From: Ascaris suum
Lineage: Eukaryota > Nematoda > Chromadorea > Rhabditida > Ascarididae
Direction of reading: 5' to 3'
Assembly: GCA_013433145.1 (NCBI GenBank)
Contig: CM024178.1
Location: 2,820,001 to 2,884,000 of the forward strand
DNA length: 64,000 nucleotides
Under the pieces are notes generated by a model. That model was not told the DNA's origin, did no database searches, and saw nothing but the letters and a program-made list of their open reading frames with translations. The position numbers were made by a program, and so were the translations under genes. Of this stretch, positions 32,095 through 46,131 are shown piece by piece. Each line of letters starts with the position of its first letter. Position 1 is the stretch's first letter.

Positions 32095-32897
32095 AAGAAG
32101 AAACAATGTTATTTTCCATTGCAACGTTTTACCTTCATCCTCCCTCCCCCTCCTTCATTTGCATATTCGGTGAATATTCAAATGATCAAACGACAAAGTG
32201 GCCGTGGAAAAACGCTCTCGCGATTGCAAATTGTTACATTTATATATGAATGTTTGTTAAATGTGCAATAGTTGGATAGAGTTTGTTTGCCGTCTACAAT
32301 CGCCTTGCAAAGTTGGCACTTTCATTATTGCATTCGAGTGCCACAGTGCGCAGACATTAGCGGCGCTTATCATTTGCAATCTTCAATATCGTCACATATC
32401 ACTTAGGCGAATCGGAATGGTATGATGTAAATAAGTCAAAAGCGTGCAAGAAGGGCAGACCCCATATCATAGCTAAATACTTTCGTTCTTATAGCATTTT
32501 TTTTGATTTGCCTATTTAATGCAGTGGATGGTTTGTCATAGGTATACGTATGCAAATCCACATGTATAGCAATAAAATTAAAAAAAGAAACATATTCAGA
32601 CGTTCTGACTATAATAAGTTATATAAATACTGCAGAAAAAAATTAAATGTTATTAATGGAATTCTATTTACTAGCATGCTTTAGTGGAAGATAAAACTTA
32701 ATGAAAAAATAAATCTAAAATATACAGAAATCGTGACGTATCAATTAGCCTCTTTTACTGGTTTATTTTCATGGAGCGTTATGAAATGGTGGAAAAAATA
32801 TTTGAAAAATAAAAATACAATAGTGGATCTAGAGAAGAGATCAAAATTAGAAACAATGAAGTGATTGGATAGAAATAAAATAAAAATGTCGATTTCA

Positions 32898-32916
32898 GCA
32901 ACAACAACAACAACAA
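32898..32916. repeat. (CAA)n trinucleotide repeat
   Basis: Six CAA units in an intergenic stretch; no open reading frame of note crosses them. Confidence 0.85.
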
Positions 32917-34537
32917 ATAGCGAAATGACCTATCGGCAATATTGATTTACGCAAACTGATCGATCGCTCATTGATCATGTTCCCTATGTGTACTCCACTA
33001 GATTCGACCTTTGATCTCCTCCTCTAAAGACGAATATTTTCTCGTTTAGGACTATATCAAGCTACAAATGATCACGAGAATAGCAAGCAGGACACTACTA
33101 TGTGAAGTTATTCGTGATTATACCATTCACTCATATTTTTCGCCTATTCATTTGTAATGGCCAATCGTCTTCCCATCATAATAAAACATTATATACTGTA
33201 CTTGTTTAAGTAGAAGCCCATATTAAACAGAAACTATCTACTCAAATGACATGAAACCAATCACCTCTTCAATATATCCTCATTCGCTTCGCTCAGAGAT
33301 CCCTTCTACGAGTTAGTCATGAGACACTCCAATTTTCAGTCCATTATGCGAACGAATATTTTTCGAATTGTCTGCCTCATTCAACTACGAAACAACAGCA
33401 ATAAATCTGTGAAAAATAAATTGCTCCCTTCTCTGATTGATGCCCTAAGTAGATACAAGTATTCTCCATGAAACTTATTAAAAAATAGAAGTCCCGTGCC
33501 TCTATTCAAGTGTCTACGATCTCTTAATTAACTAATTAGTACTGCTGTAAAAAAAATTATCCATTAAATGTACGAAAATAGATAATGGATAAATTATACC
33601 ATTGATAAATTCGAGTAATTTTTTAATTAAGCATTTTTGAAGAGTGGGACTTTCCAAAAAATTTCTCGTCTGCTCATTCGCCCCTAATCTTAGAAGATTG
33701 TTCTAATATTTTTCATGATCACATTATTACCCACAAATAGTTTCTCATTTCTTGAAAAGATCAGCTATTTATGCCATTGAAAAATGGCATGATGATAGAA
33801 CTAGCAAATACATGAAAAGAGCGAAATACAAAACGATATTAACAGGAAAATATTTATGTGCAAGTGATATTAGACTTTAGATAGTGGTTGACTTTATTTT
33901 TAGGCTTTCTTCTCATTGCCGCACATGATGTTGTTTCATGATCGCAGCGTCTTCTATGAGCTTAGAGTTAGATGAGAAAATGCGCTATCTGTCGGCATAG
34001 ATTTTCCATTAGCGTTGTTTATTACGAAAAAAAAAATGAATTTTTTACACTCATAAACAATATTCGATTTTTTTTTCAAATATTTGTGCGAGTTCTCGAA
34101 AGAATTTCTCATGCAGAAACAATATAAAATGTATATGAAGTGATATAAGATGAAAAACGCAATAGCAATTATGGAAAACAGAAAAAAAAGCTGAGAAGAG
34201 AGAGAATGTCGTTTAAAAATACCTCTTTTTTTTATGTTTCATAGCATTGCTTCTTCCTGGCCAATTCTGGATAACTTCCGCTGCTATTGCTTAGTGGTCT
34301 TTTATGAATTCTGGACAAAAAGCACATCATTACGGATGTGTATATGCGCTTTTGTGTATGTATATATCCGCTGTCTGTGTGTCGGCTATTTTTAACTCGT
34401 CGACTATGACGATGAAAGCTGGCGATATAATAAATATGCAATAGAACGCCTATTCTGAATTTCATTCTAATTCGACATTTCATGCATATTTATTGGTACT
34501 TAACTGCGTGATGGATTTTGTGAATGAATCTTATACG

Positions 34538-34633
34538 GAAAACTTTTTTTCCCGACCTCGGAACTTTTTTTCCCGACCTCGGAACTTTTTTTCCCGACCT
34601 CGGAATTTTTTTTTCCCGACCTCGGAATTTTTT
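34538..34633. repeat. 21-bp tandem array
   Basis: Four units of the form GGAACTTTTTTTCCCGACCTC followed by a partial fifth. Units differ only in a leading AAC or AA and in T-run length (7 to 9). It stands just upstream of a coding-like stretch and the 35.4-kb palindrome. Confidence 0.95.
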
Positions 34634-34993
34634 AATCGCGCAGATTTATAGAAAAAGTGCTGTCGGGAGCTTGGTCATTGCTTGTTGATGTTATTGCAAC
34701 CATTCGGCTTGTTGAGTTGAGATGCAAAAAACGCAAACCGTCCCAACCTTTACCCACAAGTACCACGGGAACTCCAGCACACTTTGTTTTGTGGATTCAC
34801 CTCTACGTTTTCCCGAAAATCGTTGCTTTTACATCATTCGGATATGACTTCGAATCGAGATTCCCAACGTACACTGCTTGTTTCTTAGCTCTGTCTGTGA
34901 ATTTTTAATTATTTTTGTTAGGATATATACAACTTCACAATATACATTCATTAGTGGATCGTATTCATTAAAAGTCTTGTTGAAAAAGACCTT

Positions 34994-35276
34994 ATTCTCA
35001 CGAAAGGTTTTGGAAGTATCAGAAGCGATGAAGGCGTTGGAAGAGAAATGCGTTCAAGATGGATCGAAAACGTTTAAACTATACGACGAAGTATGAAGCT
35101 GGAATGAAATGTTATTGAAGCGTAGTTGAGAAAAGCGTGCTATCTTAAAAGGCGCTCGTAGAAAAATACCCATTGAAGGTGGGCAAATCTCTTCAGAAAT
35201 GCGTTGTTGAGGCACTAATCGATGACGAACTGCAGAGGACTCAACAGATGAAGAATTTTCGTTGTGAGCAGATGCG
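34994..35276 (+). pseudogene. Coding-like fragments, unknown, probably degraded
   Basis: The plus strand reads VLEVSEAMKALEEKCVQDGS and KTFKLYDE up to GTATGA (possible donor at 35091). After stops and frame changes it reads LKVGKSLQKCVVEALIDDEL and QRTQQMKNFRCEQMRH. Composition is helical and charged, unlike the flanking AT-rich DNA. No family was recognised. It may be a decayed gene or part of a mobile element that includes the neighbouring tandem array and palindrome. Confidence 0.25.
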
Positions 35277-35410
35277 TCACTGAACAATATAACTGAGAGG
35301 TTCTTACTGTAATGTGATGAAGTGCAAATGTATAAGGAGAGATGAGAGTATTGTGATTTGTTTGGATATAATGGTCACAATGTGGTTCACGCAACTATTT
35401 CAAGCGGACT

Positions 35411-35468
35411 AAAAATATCCTGCTTATTCCGCGTTGAAGCTTCGACGCGGAATAAGGAGGATATTTTT
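35411..35468. repeat. 58-bp near-perfect palindrome
   Basis: Two 29-nt arms meet without a spacer at AAG|CTT. 27 of 29 positions are complementary: position 12 is a G-G mismatch and position 25 would be a G-U wobble in RNA. The left arm begins AAAAATATCC and the right arm ends GGATATTTTT. As RNA it would fold into a single long hairpin; as DNA it could extrude a cruciform. It may be a small-RNA precursor or the remains of an inverted-repeat element. Confidence 0.9.
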
Positions 35469-38107
35469 TTGTCCTATTCAATATTTGCTTCAAAACTTCT
35501 GAGGAGAATTACAAGTACTGCTGAAAGATATTGCAGTAATTTTTGAACTCAATCCTAGAGCCTCAATCTCGTTTGTAGATTCCTTTATGTGCGCGAATTT
35601 ATGAAAGCTATCATTGAAACATTTGAGTTATAAAAGGCAAGGACTAATAATACATGATATAAGCGTTTTATGGACAATTACAAAGTCCGCTTTAAATCCG
35701 ATCTATTGATTGTATAATAACATAAATATAACTTATGCACTTCTCTTGACAACATCTAAAATAATGACTCTCAACGAGCGATGATTTGCGAGAAGAGCGG
35801 AAAAAAAATTTCTAGGATGCATGAGCAGAAAACACAGATTTTGAATTTATAATAAATCAGTATGGGGTTTTACAAAGCAATAGCATATTAATGGGCCGCT
35901 TCAAAATTTTGCCGCAAGTGCAACGATTATACTAATAACGCTGATGTACGCTAATTCTGGCACAATTCAAATGAGTCGATTTTTCAACGTTGGTGTTTGT
36001 TTTTTAGTTTTTTTTTCCTTCTTTATGTCCAAAATCAACACGATTGTATAATATGAGAATTTATGTCGCGTTCAACAAATAAAGAAATGTTTCACGAAAA
36101 AATAAAATATTTTCCTCCTGAAAGTGAAATTGCAATCATCTGAGGCACTGAGTGGATGAAAAGGATGCGCACGTGCGCGATCGATATCAATGTTTGCCAT
36201 CTACGTGGGGTATTATTCATCCATTTCTTCGTTCGTCTAGAGTTCCCAAGAATTTCTAGATGCTTTTTGGCTAGCATACTGTAGACATATATTTCCAGGC
36301 TCATCATTCGGCATTACTATTCCACTGAATTCAAAAGCCCTTATTTGCTAAAATATTCTGCTGGAATCGTTACTTGATCGACGAGCTTCGCAACTGACAG
36401 GTGTATATTACACCTTTTCGATTACTATTAAATTATGGTAGAAATGAATTCCGTCCAGATCTTTCGCGATAATCGGCCGGCTGGGAACGACTGCCAATAT
36501 CATCAATTTTAGCCGAATTTCGTTTGTGGGTGAAGCTGTCTCGAATTACAGGTGAACTTTGCCGATCGATGAGGTTCCTAAAGAAATTAGTACTCATTCA
36601 GAACATACGCAATCCCTTCGAATATTTCATCTTGCCGGATGAAGTTTGCGTAACCTTAAAGAGAACTAATATGCAAATGACCGTGATTATGCAAATATTT
36701 GCGATAAATAGAAAAGGATGAAAAAGAGTAATATATATCTAAGAGTATAGGTAAAATTATGTATCGGTTAGTGATGAGAGAAGCATCTAATACTTATCTA
36801 AAATCTTCACTGTTGCATATCACTCATTTTTGTTTGTCTTTTTGTTATCAATGTTTCTCGTTATCATTTATCAATGAAACGAACCATTCCCATATATTTA
36901 CCTCCAATAAAAATTGAACATTTTCGATTAATACTTACATGAGAACAATCTAAGTCAAATCTCATTTATTTTTGCAATGATCACACGAGTATTTGAAAAA
37001 AAAAAACTTACAAGCCAGATATGCATGAAAGCAAGAATATCTATTTCATAAGTTGAAAAAAAATTCGCTTTTATTCAGTATTTTCTCATTGATTGTTTTT
37101 TTTTAAATGAAAACCTCTTAAAAGTCCCCAATAATTGGTGATATATAAAAATTGAAGAAGTAATAAAATTGTATCACTTCTATAAGTTATCTTCCTTTGA
37201 ATATATTGTTGAAAAATATTTACAACAAAAAAAAATCATTAATCTCAAGAATGTAAATACTATTTCGTCTTCCTATAATTCCACATGAGTTTGAAAATTT
37301 TAACGATATCGTCGATCGTATGGGATGCATCATCTATCACCAAATCAAATGGACCATATGTGATACATATTTCGTCGAGTGTTCTTTCACTTGTTTGATT
37401 TGCCTAAATTGATAAATTTGGAGAGTTGCATGCATGGAATGCGGTATAATTACTGGAAATCTTCGAATTACCCTTCTGAACGGTGCGCCACATTTTTCAT
37501 ATGCTCCCTTCAGTGATTTCCTGGTCTAATTGATCAATGAGCTTGTATATAAAAAACTTGGAAGACTCTCATATTAATCTCATTTTATTACTTTCAATGT
37601 TTCTATCAAAATGCAATACAAACTCGCAATATACCTTTACAAAGTATTTTCGTTAATTGCAATTCAGGAACTATTCTGTGCTTCATGAAATTTGTGATGT
37701 GCATTTTATGCGTCAGAAATCTCTATGAAAATGCGATAAAAATAAGCTTTGAGAAAAATTTTATTTCACAGCCAGTGGGATACAGGTAAGGCAACTCGCT
37801 TAATAGTTGAATATGTACAAGCGGCTAGTTTCATAAGAGGAAGTGCTGATAACTGGTATCCTTATTTTTCAAATATTGTGCGACCACTTCATTCGATAGA
37901 TGGATTTGCACGAACGCATATTCTGCCAAGTTCTATGGCTTATTTTAATATCTGTTCATAATTTGGAAAGATGAGAACCTTAAATAGTCAGACCGTAGCA
38001 TTTTTACAACGACATTCAAAAAGATCTCTTTCATCGTTTTCTTCGTGATATATCTTTTCAAGTAGGCAGTACCATTTCAATAGCACTGATTCATCCAAAG
38101 GGAATTA

Positions 38108-38162
38108 GCATATAGGTGAATATAAGGTGAATATAGGTGAATATAGCATATAGGTGAATATA
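38108..38162. repeat. Short minisatellite (GGTGAATATA-type)
   Basis: Two copies of GCATATAGGTGAATATA flank AGGTGAATATA and GGTGAATATA units, giving four GGTGAATATA cores in 55 bp. Confidence 0.9.
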
Positions 38163-41100
38163 CGTTTCGGTTTAGAGAGCACTCATAATGAAAAACTTCT
38201 TCTCAAATAACGAAAGTAAATGGAAGCTAAAATATTTCCATCCAGGTAAAACATATTTCCTAAAATCAGAAGGTAATTATCGGTTGTGATAAGCACTCTA
38301 ATGCGATAGACGCTATTAATTGAAGAAATATGCAACAACAATATATTTTTCATGTTCATTCTGTTCTATAATATTAAAAAAGCAATGTTTTTTAACTTTC
38401 AACGCGTAGATTAGTTCGCAGCATTTTGAATCACTTTTCAAGAGCACTATTTAAATGGTCTACATTCAAAAACGTATTATTTAGTGAAGATAAAATACTA
38501 GAACCCTCGCATAGAGATTAGGAAAGGATTTTGCTCCTAGTTTTTCCTCATAGTAAATAAATCATTTTCATCAAATACACTTCAACTAGAAGTATAGAAA
38601 ACAACGCTAACTAGAAAAACAAATGCATTAGAAGTTCGATGTCGTATAATAGCGTTTTTTTTTTTATCGCGACGTAAATAAATAAATATATTACAACAAA
38701 ACACCTCTTTGTAATGTCTAACACTTGCTAAAATGACTAACTCGCATTGTTTTAATATTTGACGGTTGAGTAATCGACTTCTTTGGAGTATTCACAACAA
38801 TTATAATTTCAGCATGTGTGAAAAAGCGTGCTCACATGAGTGTATCGCTGCCACCTCTCCGTCTTCTGTCGATTCCACCACTCTGAATGGGATCACTCAT
38901 TAGCTGAAAATCAGATCATGCATAGGGACTTTAGCGATGAATTCCTATGTATTAGTATTTCACATGAATAAAATTTAATTCCTTGGACTAAATGTGATCA
39001 AAAATGACTAGCGTTATGTTCATGACAACCGAAGCGGGCTTAAGCTGGTCATAGTTGACTTTGTAAGGCTGTTTTTAACTAAATGTTACCTGGACTCCTC
39101 TTTGCCGACTGTTACCTGAGCTATCTTTTATTGACTGTGCAACAGTTGCCATCTTTGAGAGACTACCGCCTTTTCTCGCTATTCTTTGATGTCTAATTCA
39201 CAATGAAATCCACCTAATCAATGAACTTCACATTAAATTCCAATATAACGCTAATATATTACGGAAAAATAACATTTGCTCTTCCTTTAGAGAAACTCGA
39301 CTTGAAGGTAATCTCTTTGAAGTGCATACGCTTTTCATTCTCTTTTAAGTGTGCATTTTTGTCTCTTGAATCTCGTTTACCCGTACTGGTATTTTACCAA
39401 ACTGAATCTCGTGCTCTCTTTTAACTACTTCGCAATTTGTATCGACATTTTTTTAATTCCTTAAATTCAATTTTTACGTGCATAACTTCAGATTTAATTT
39501 TTAAGCCTATTTGGAAAACGAAATTATCCGAATACAACAACACGAGAGGAAGACTGCATGAAAGAATGCAGGAGAAAATGATTTCAATACAGAAAACAAC
39601 CGACTATCGTGTGACGTCTTAGATCACGTCAGCGATCAACCCAAATCAGCAAAAACTCATTAGATGGCTAAAAGTGAAAAAAATTCATCAAAAAAAATGT
39701 ACAATATCTTTTACATTAATTTGGTGAAAAAAAAATGCTAATTTCTTGTGGTAATTTTTTAGGAATGTCCCATTATTATTTGCATAATCTATTATATTAG
39801 TGTTGTTGCTTGATAGATTTCATTGTTTTTGAAAATTATTATAATTTGTTTTCCATCGTTTATTTGGACTCATTGATGCAATTGCAAAGAAAATCTACCA
39901 CAGCATTCTTTGTCATTTTTCATAATCATTTCCTATCACCTTAACAACTGAGCGAAAGCAAAGTAAAGACGTACATCGAACCCAACAGTCGAAATATTGA
40001 ATTCTTCCTCTTTCCAGGGTCATAAAAAATTTGCATAATCAGCGTTCAAATGCGGATTAAAGGGATGAAAGCTGCAAAAAAAATGTTCCTACTTACATAT
40101 AATATCGAAGTTGATACCTTATTTATACATATAGGCTCTAGGTTTCTAAGCAATGTCTATAGTTTCTGTAGTAAAGAATGCGGCTGAAAGCTCCTATCCA
40201 TGCTCCACATAACATTCAACTTAATTGCCTTTTCTGTTCATCGAACTCCAAATAACCACTCCTTTCGGAGCAACTCCAGCAAAACCTCATTAATACGACA
40301 GTGTGAATGAGTGATGTATTGACCTCCTTTCTAGTGCAAAAAACCACTCCTGGCATTGTTGGAGAGCTCTCGTGTAACTTTTAAGTGATATAATATCCAA
40401 ACTTGGCCATTTATTTTCCTCACATCTGTAGAAAAAGAACAGCACGAAGATAATAGATAGAGCTTTAAAAAAAACCGCACTGCCAGCATTCAAGATAGGT
40501 GGATAATTTCGGAAGCAGACTCTTTTGGGTTCTGCAACGATAAGAGCATCAAAGCAATCACGTCATTTAATTCTCTCATAATCTGAAGTATTGTGCTCTT
40601 ATCAAAAGCTTGTATGAAGAGCCTTGCACAGCTAAGCTTTCATGCTGATAAAGTTCATATGATAAAGATAAGGAACACATATGTTAAGCTGCTTTATCGT
40701 GCATTAGTGATTTGTTTGGCATTGATAAGATGATTCGATGGCCGGACATACTTTCATTGCCGAATAGCAACAGTGCAAAATAAGCTAACTACCGATGTCA
40801 ACCTATAGAAATACAACTTTTTCGCGATGATAATGACCGCTTGGCGTGATAACTCTTTGAAAAATTGCTTCTTATTACTTCTAGACAGATGCTTTCATAT
40901 TCGGCGATTACCAATAAAGCTTAAGTATATTGAACGCAACCATTAAAAAAATGGTATATGCTAAGCGTCACATCATAAGACTTTCGACCAAATCTTATCG
41001 AATTACCCCATTTTCCTACCTTCTGAAACGTTGCTCAGCATAGCACTTCATTTCCGCAATATCCTATGAAACGAATAGGAATGTTCTAAGGATTTCGATC

Positions 41101-44100
41101 AAGCATTGAGAGTATTGCTATTGTCTTTTTGAGGTGTTTTCACTGTATAGCGTATATGCTGAGGCTTTCTAATGTTTTACTTGCTAGAATTATTTTGAAC
41201 GACGGAAGAGATTATGTTTCACCTGCTCTTGCCATTCTCGCCGCCATCCAACGTTCTAAACGTACCTTTCTGATTGCTGCCATTACATTCCGCTATCATT
41301 ACGACTTTATACAGAGATAAATTTATCGACTGTTCATATTTTTTAACCACATAATTCTTTTAAGTGTTCTTAAATATTCCCGAATTGGAAACTATTTTCC
41401 TGCGAGGTTCCGAAAAATGCTTTTTCATTAATTTTTCCTTTTCTTTTTTTCAGTTTCAAATCTTTGTCTTAGTTAGAGTGATATGCGCTTATGGCACTTA
41501 TGAATTAGGCTATCCCACTAAACAATGAAGCCCAAAGTAGAAAAGAATTGCAAGCGAGTCGAAAATAATCTTTTCTTCGATAACAGCACTCCTTTAATTC
41601 GAGATCATAAGTGAATGGACCATTGAAAGATATCATCGTTTGATGAATAAAGTGCCAATTTGAAGATATGACAGATATCCCTATAGCGCTGAAAGAGAAA
41701 CAGTATTGCCTCCGTTCTTCTTACTGCACAAAACGCTTTTAAAAGCGAAAATTCCATACTTTATGCCGTTAAACGAAAGAAAATAAAATTATTCGAAACA
41801 ACAGCGATACATAATATTTACATACATTTCAATAAGTTTTATGATTAAAATGTTGGTAGTTTTCGTTTAGATAATAAAATAGGAAAAGAGGAATTATATT
41901 ACAATCATTTTACGTTGAGGACTTTTAATTATGAGCTCAAAGGTGACGATAATATTTGGTGAAACAATTGATGTGCATTTGTAGGAATAATAATGAAAAG
42001 TTTTATATCTGATAGCTTCATATGCCTTAAAAAGAAAATATATGACGAAATGATGTTTCTTTTACAGTGGTTCTATTTTATTCTACGCCAACAAATCCCT
42101 ATTTACGAATAGCCGTGTCTGAGAATATCCAACCTGTGAGCATTTCAGAGATACCGCCGTTCATCAATCGCATGAGGCACTGACAGAATTTAATTGGATT
42201 GCATGATCCGTTCGACGACGCAGAAAGCTATACTGTGGCACTACCTAGGCTCACTGTCTCGTCTAACTGTACGCAAGTCTCCCATGTGATGTTTGACTTT
42301 GCTGATGAAAACATTTGCTTCCCAACACCATATAAATGTCGTGGGTGCAGATATAAAATTTTGTTTAATTGTGAGAAATTAGTGGGACACCCATCAAACG
42401 GTTTACCAGGCCTATGGCATTGAAGCTATGAGCCGAACATAGGCTTCATTAATGTTATCATTCTAATAATGCCGAATGCGCTGGGGACACTAAATTATTG
42501 TGAGATAATAAATGTTTGCTTTTGCAGGAATTTCTTGGTGTTTGCAGCAAAATCAATCCAAGAAAGAACACGGCAATCTCATGGCAATAGTCATCTTTAT
42601 CCACTAAAAAAGTTCGCACACACAAATTCTAGCATTATGGGCCCATCTGAGGATAAGTTCTATCAAGTGATCATTTGATAGGCTTAAATTATATCGTTGG
42701 GGGGCTTAGTTTTCCAAATTTAGCATCTTCTGTTGTCATTGAACGTAAAACAACCTCGCCTATACGATAAACTCAGCTTTTTTTGTTAGCAAATAAAAAA
42801 TTGCAAAGAAGGCTCGAAATTTTATACTTATAATCCTTACGCCCAATCGAAATCCACCTTTGCATAAGGTGAAATCCGACCCTATGACCTTAAATAGTTA
42901 GTTTATCTATTGACGCCTATCTTGGTCTCTCATACCTCATTTTCTCGTCTTGACTATTGTTTCTGTATGGCTATTAGGAAGTTAATAATTGAAAATACAT
43001 AAGACGAATGCATAAAATTGCACAAAAATGCATAAATGTTTTCAATCGATGGACAGAATAATGCATAAAAAATTGCATCACTCTCCCATATGCACTTCTT
43101 GATTAGATGAAATTACTTTCACCATCGAAATGATAGGCAATCAAATGAATATCAATATTCATAAAGCTTCATTTTAAATTCAAAAATTTATCTATAGTCT
43201 AAATAAAAACATTTCAACTACATTTTACAATCATATTTACAATAACAAAGAAGTATATCAACGAGATAAAAAATAATAGCAAATGGATTGTATAACTATA
43301 TGCAAATTAATTGAATAGAAAAAATAATTATATAATTGTAATTGGAAGTAATAGAATAAAGTAATTATAGACACATACCTAACGAATAGGTAAGTAGGAG
43401 AAGATATTAAATAATTTCTTCATAACTATCTATAAACGATTAATTTATCGATCAAACTAGAATAGTGCAACGACGATTTGTTATGAAAAAAAATAAAATA
43501 AAAAGATTTATAGAATATGGCGCAAATGTCCTAGATTCATTTATTTGTTTCATTATGAGCCCTCATTTCGTTTTTATTTTCATCATCGGAGATATCAAAG
43601 TGGAAAATTTCCATGGAAATTTCTTTCTCCGATTTTTTTTTTCATAGAAATCGCACTTATCTATACTTTGAATTAGTAAAAATTAAATATTTATGAGATC
43701 TTTTTTGAACAAAAAAAAATCTTTTTTCCAAGCAAATCGATTTCATTAATCGCTTAGAATTGTTTACTAACTTCTCACTAATTATTTGCAGCTTTTCTTT
43801 TTTGAATTCAATTTTTTTGTTTATATATTTGAATTCATTTAAAATAATAGAGATGAAAAATATGGAATAGTATTATAAGGAATAATACGTTATCTATACT
43901 GGTAGGTTATAGAAAGATCGTTGAATAAATCGCTCTTCAATATGGTAGACGAGTTGTTCATAAGAAAGGATGTAAATTATTCTTATTGCAATTACATAGA
44001 AATTTTACGTTCAGAAAATTTATACACATATTTGCGGGATCGTCGTTGCCTGAGAACCTAAAATTGATATGCACAAAGCTATTAAAATCATCACTCGTTC

Positions 44101-44245
44101 TTAGAAATACTTTCGATTATTTACACTTTTTTTTGCACCTAAATTCAAGGATACCAAATATGGGTTAATATTCTTTCAGCGTTTCATAGGAACAATTTTA
44201 GTTATATACAGACACAATTATATATGGAAGCTATGCGGAAATTTT

Positions 44246-44268
44246 ACAGACAGACATACAGACAGACA
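44246..44268. repeat. (ACAG)n tetranucleotide repeat
   Basis: ACAGACAGACATACAGACAGACA with one AT interruption; simple repeat in intergenic DNA. Confidence 0.85.
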
Positions 44269-46110
44269 ATTATATGCAGACAAGCACACATAAAGACGAA
44301 ATTTGCTTTGAGTAAATATGTGGAGTTTCTTACATCTATTTGAGATCTCAAGTTTGATCAAATTAAATGATTCTTCACTGACATGTGCTATCTAAACACA
44401 TTTTACGACCTGGTAGCGCAGAGATTTCAGGATAAAATGATATTCGGACGTGAACACCCTCGAAGTGGTACTCGACGGGTTATCGGATCTAGCGATCAGC
44501 AAAACTTTGCTCACCTCTCACACAAATGATAGTATCAAGTTCAACGTCATACTCTATATTTCAGAATCTTCAACTATCATATATATTTTAGAAGGTTTTA
44601 AAAATTGCAAATTTCCTGGCCTAAGGAGATGCAGAAGTTCTCTAGTTATCTTCGCTTGTCCTAACAATGGCTCAGAAACACATTTCCGATCCCTATCGTT
44701 AGCAACTTCCTCATTATTCGTAGTTTATACGGAAATTTTGTATTGCATTCATCATATTGAGATTAAGAAAATTGTGTGGAAGTTGCAATCACCCTTCTCC
44801 ACTCTTAGATGCAATCATCCTCACACTTAACTCCCTCATTTAGATGCAAACTGAATCAGCAATGAGCAGCACTCCAATCGCAGCATCATGATCATTTGTT
44901 TGTTGCGAAAACTTGTCGAATGTTTTTTCTATTAGTGCCTCGAAAAATATGTCAATCCGTTTGTTGTTTATTTATGTTTATCCTTATCAGTCAGCAACAA
45001 AGTTCTAATCACTTTGCCTGATGTTAAACGTTTCTCATCCCACCAATATCTCCTCAGATGCCATAGAAATGCAAAAGATTTCTACAACTCGTATTCTCCA
45101 TATTTAAGTCTCGTGTAGATATATACGCAATATGCGACGAATGCTCTGATCCACACATAATTTTACTCTCCTATATTCATAAGTATCAACAATGCTATAA
45201 TATGAAAAAGAAGCAAATGATTACAATCAGCTGAATATGAACAAATCGATGCAAACGATTCTCTGCAGCAGTGATTTATTTCATTTTCGAGGGAACGTAA
45301 AAGATATTTGTTTGATATGCAAAAATTTGAGACCCCAAATGTAAGGATACTTTTTTTTCGCCCCTACTGAAAGCGTATGCATCATATTTAAATGGTACAG
45401 CGACAAATATAAACATTTTCTCCACAGAATGGATATTCACAGGGATAATAGACACGAAAAGAATGTCACAAGAAGGCCGATGCAATGCATCAGCTTTAGA
45501 TCACCGTACAACCAAACATAAAGTAATGAGGATAAAAATGTTAGGTGGAGGAGAGAGAAAAGGAGAGAATGAGAGGGTGATAAATCCAGCTTGAATCGTG
45601 TTGTTCAGTTGCCAAAACAAATATGCAAAAATCTATTCGATGAGTGTTCACAAAGTTTCTAGTGTATCACCATGGTGAACTTCGACACCTCAGCTCTCTA
45701 TTGCAAGAAATTTGACACCTCAATTCTCTCTTACAACGCCACCAATGCCATTCCCTCTCCCCTCTCATCATCCCATTATGGTTGCTGCTGCAACGCAGGT
45801 ATACAGCAGTAGTCTCATCGTAAATAACCTATGCCTTCCTCCTAAGTACTGCTTCCATATTTTTTAGGGACCGTTTCATATTTTCTATGATTCGGCAGTT
45901 CATATCTACTTTGTACATCACGACATTTCCTCAGTTCTGATAATGTCCAACTGAAATGCCAATTCATACCGTTTTATGAGAAAAGAAAAATCAAAGAACC
46001 TATCAAATTCTTCAAACGAAAACTCTAAGGAACAGCCCACTACTATGCAACAATTCTAAAAGATTTCGTCAAAAAATTTTTGAATGAAAGATGCATCTGA
46101 ACTAAATCCG

Positions 46111-46131
46111 CAAAAAAAAAAAAAAAAAAAA
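46111..46131. repeat. Poly-A run, about 20 nt
   Basis: Homopolymer A of about 20. No retroelement 3' end or target-site duplication was recognised beside it. Confidence 0.8.

Noticed and set aside
42199..42423. Cys-containing 74-codon frame (FADENICFPTPYKCRGCRYK) as a zinc-finger gene
   Set aside because: Cysteine spacing does not fit a zinc-binding module I know, and no exon partners were found.
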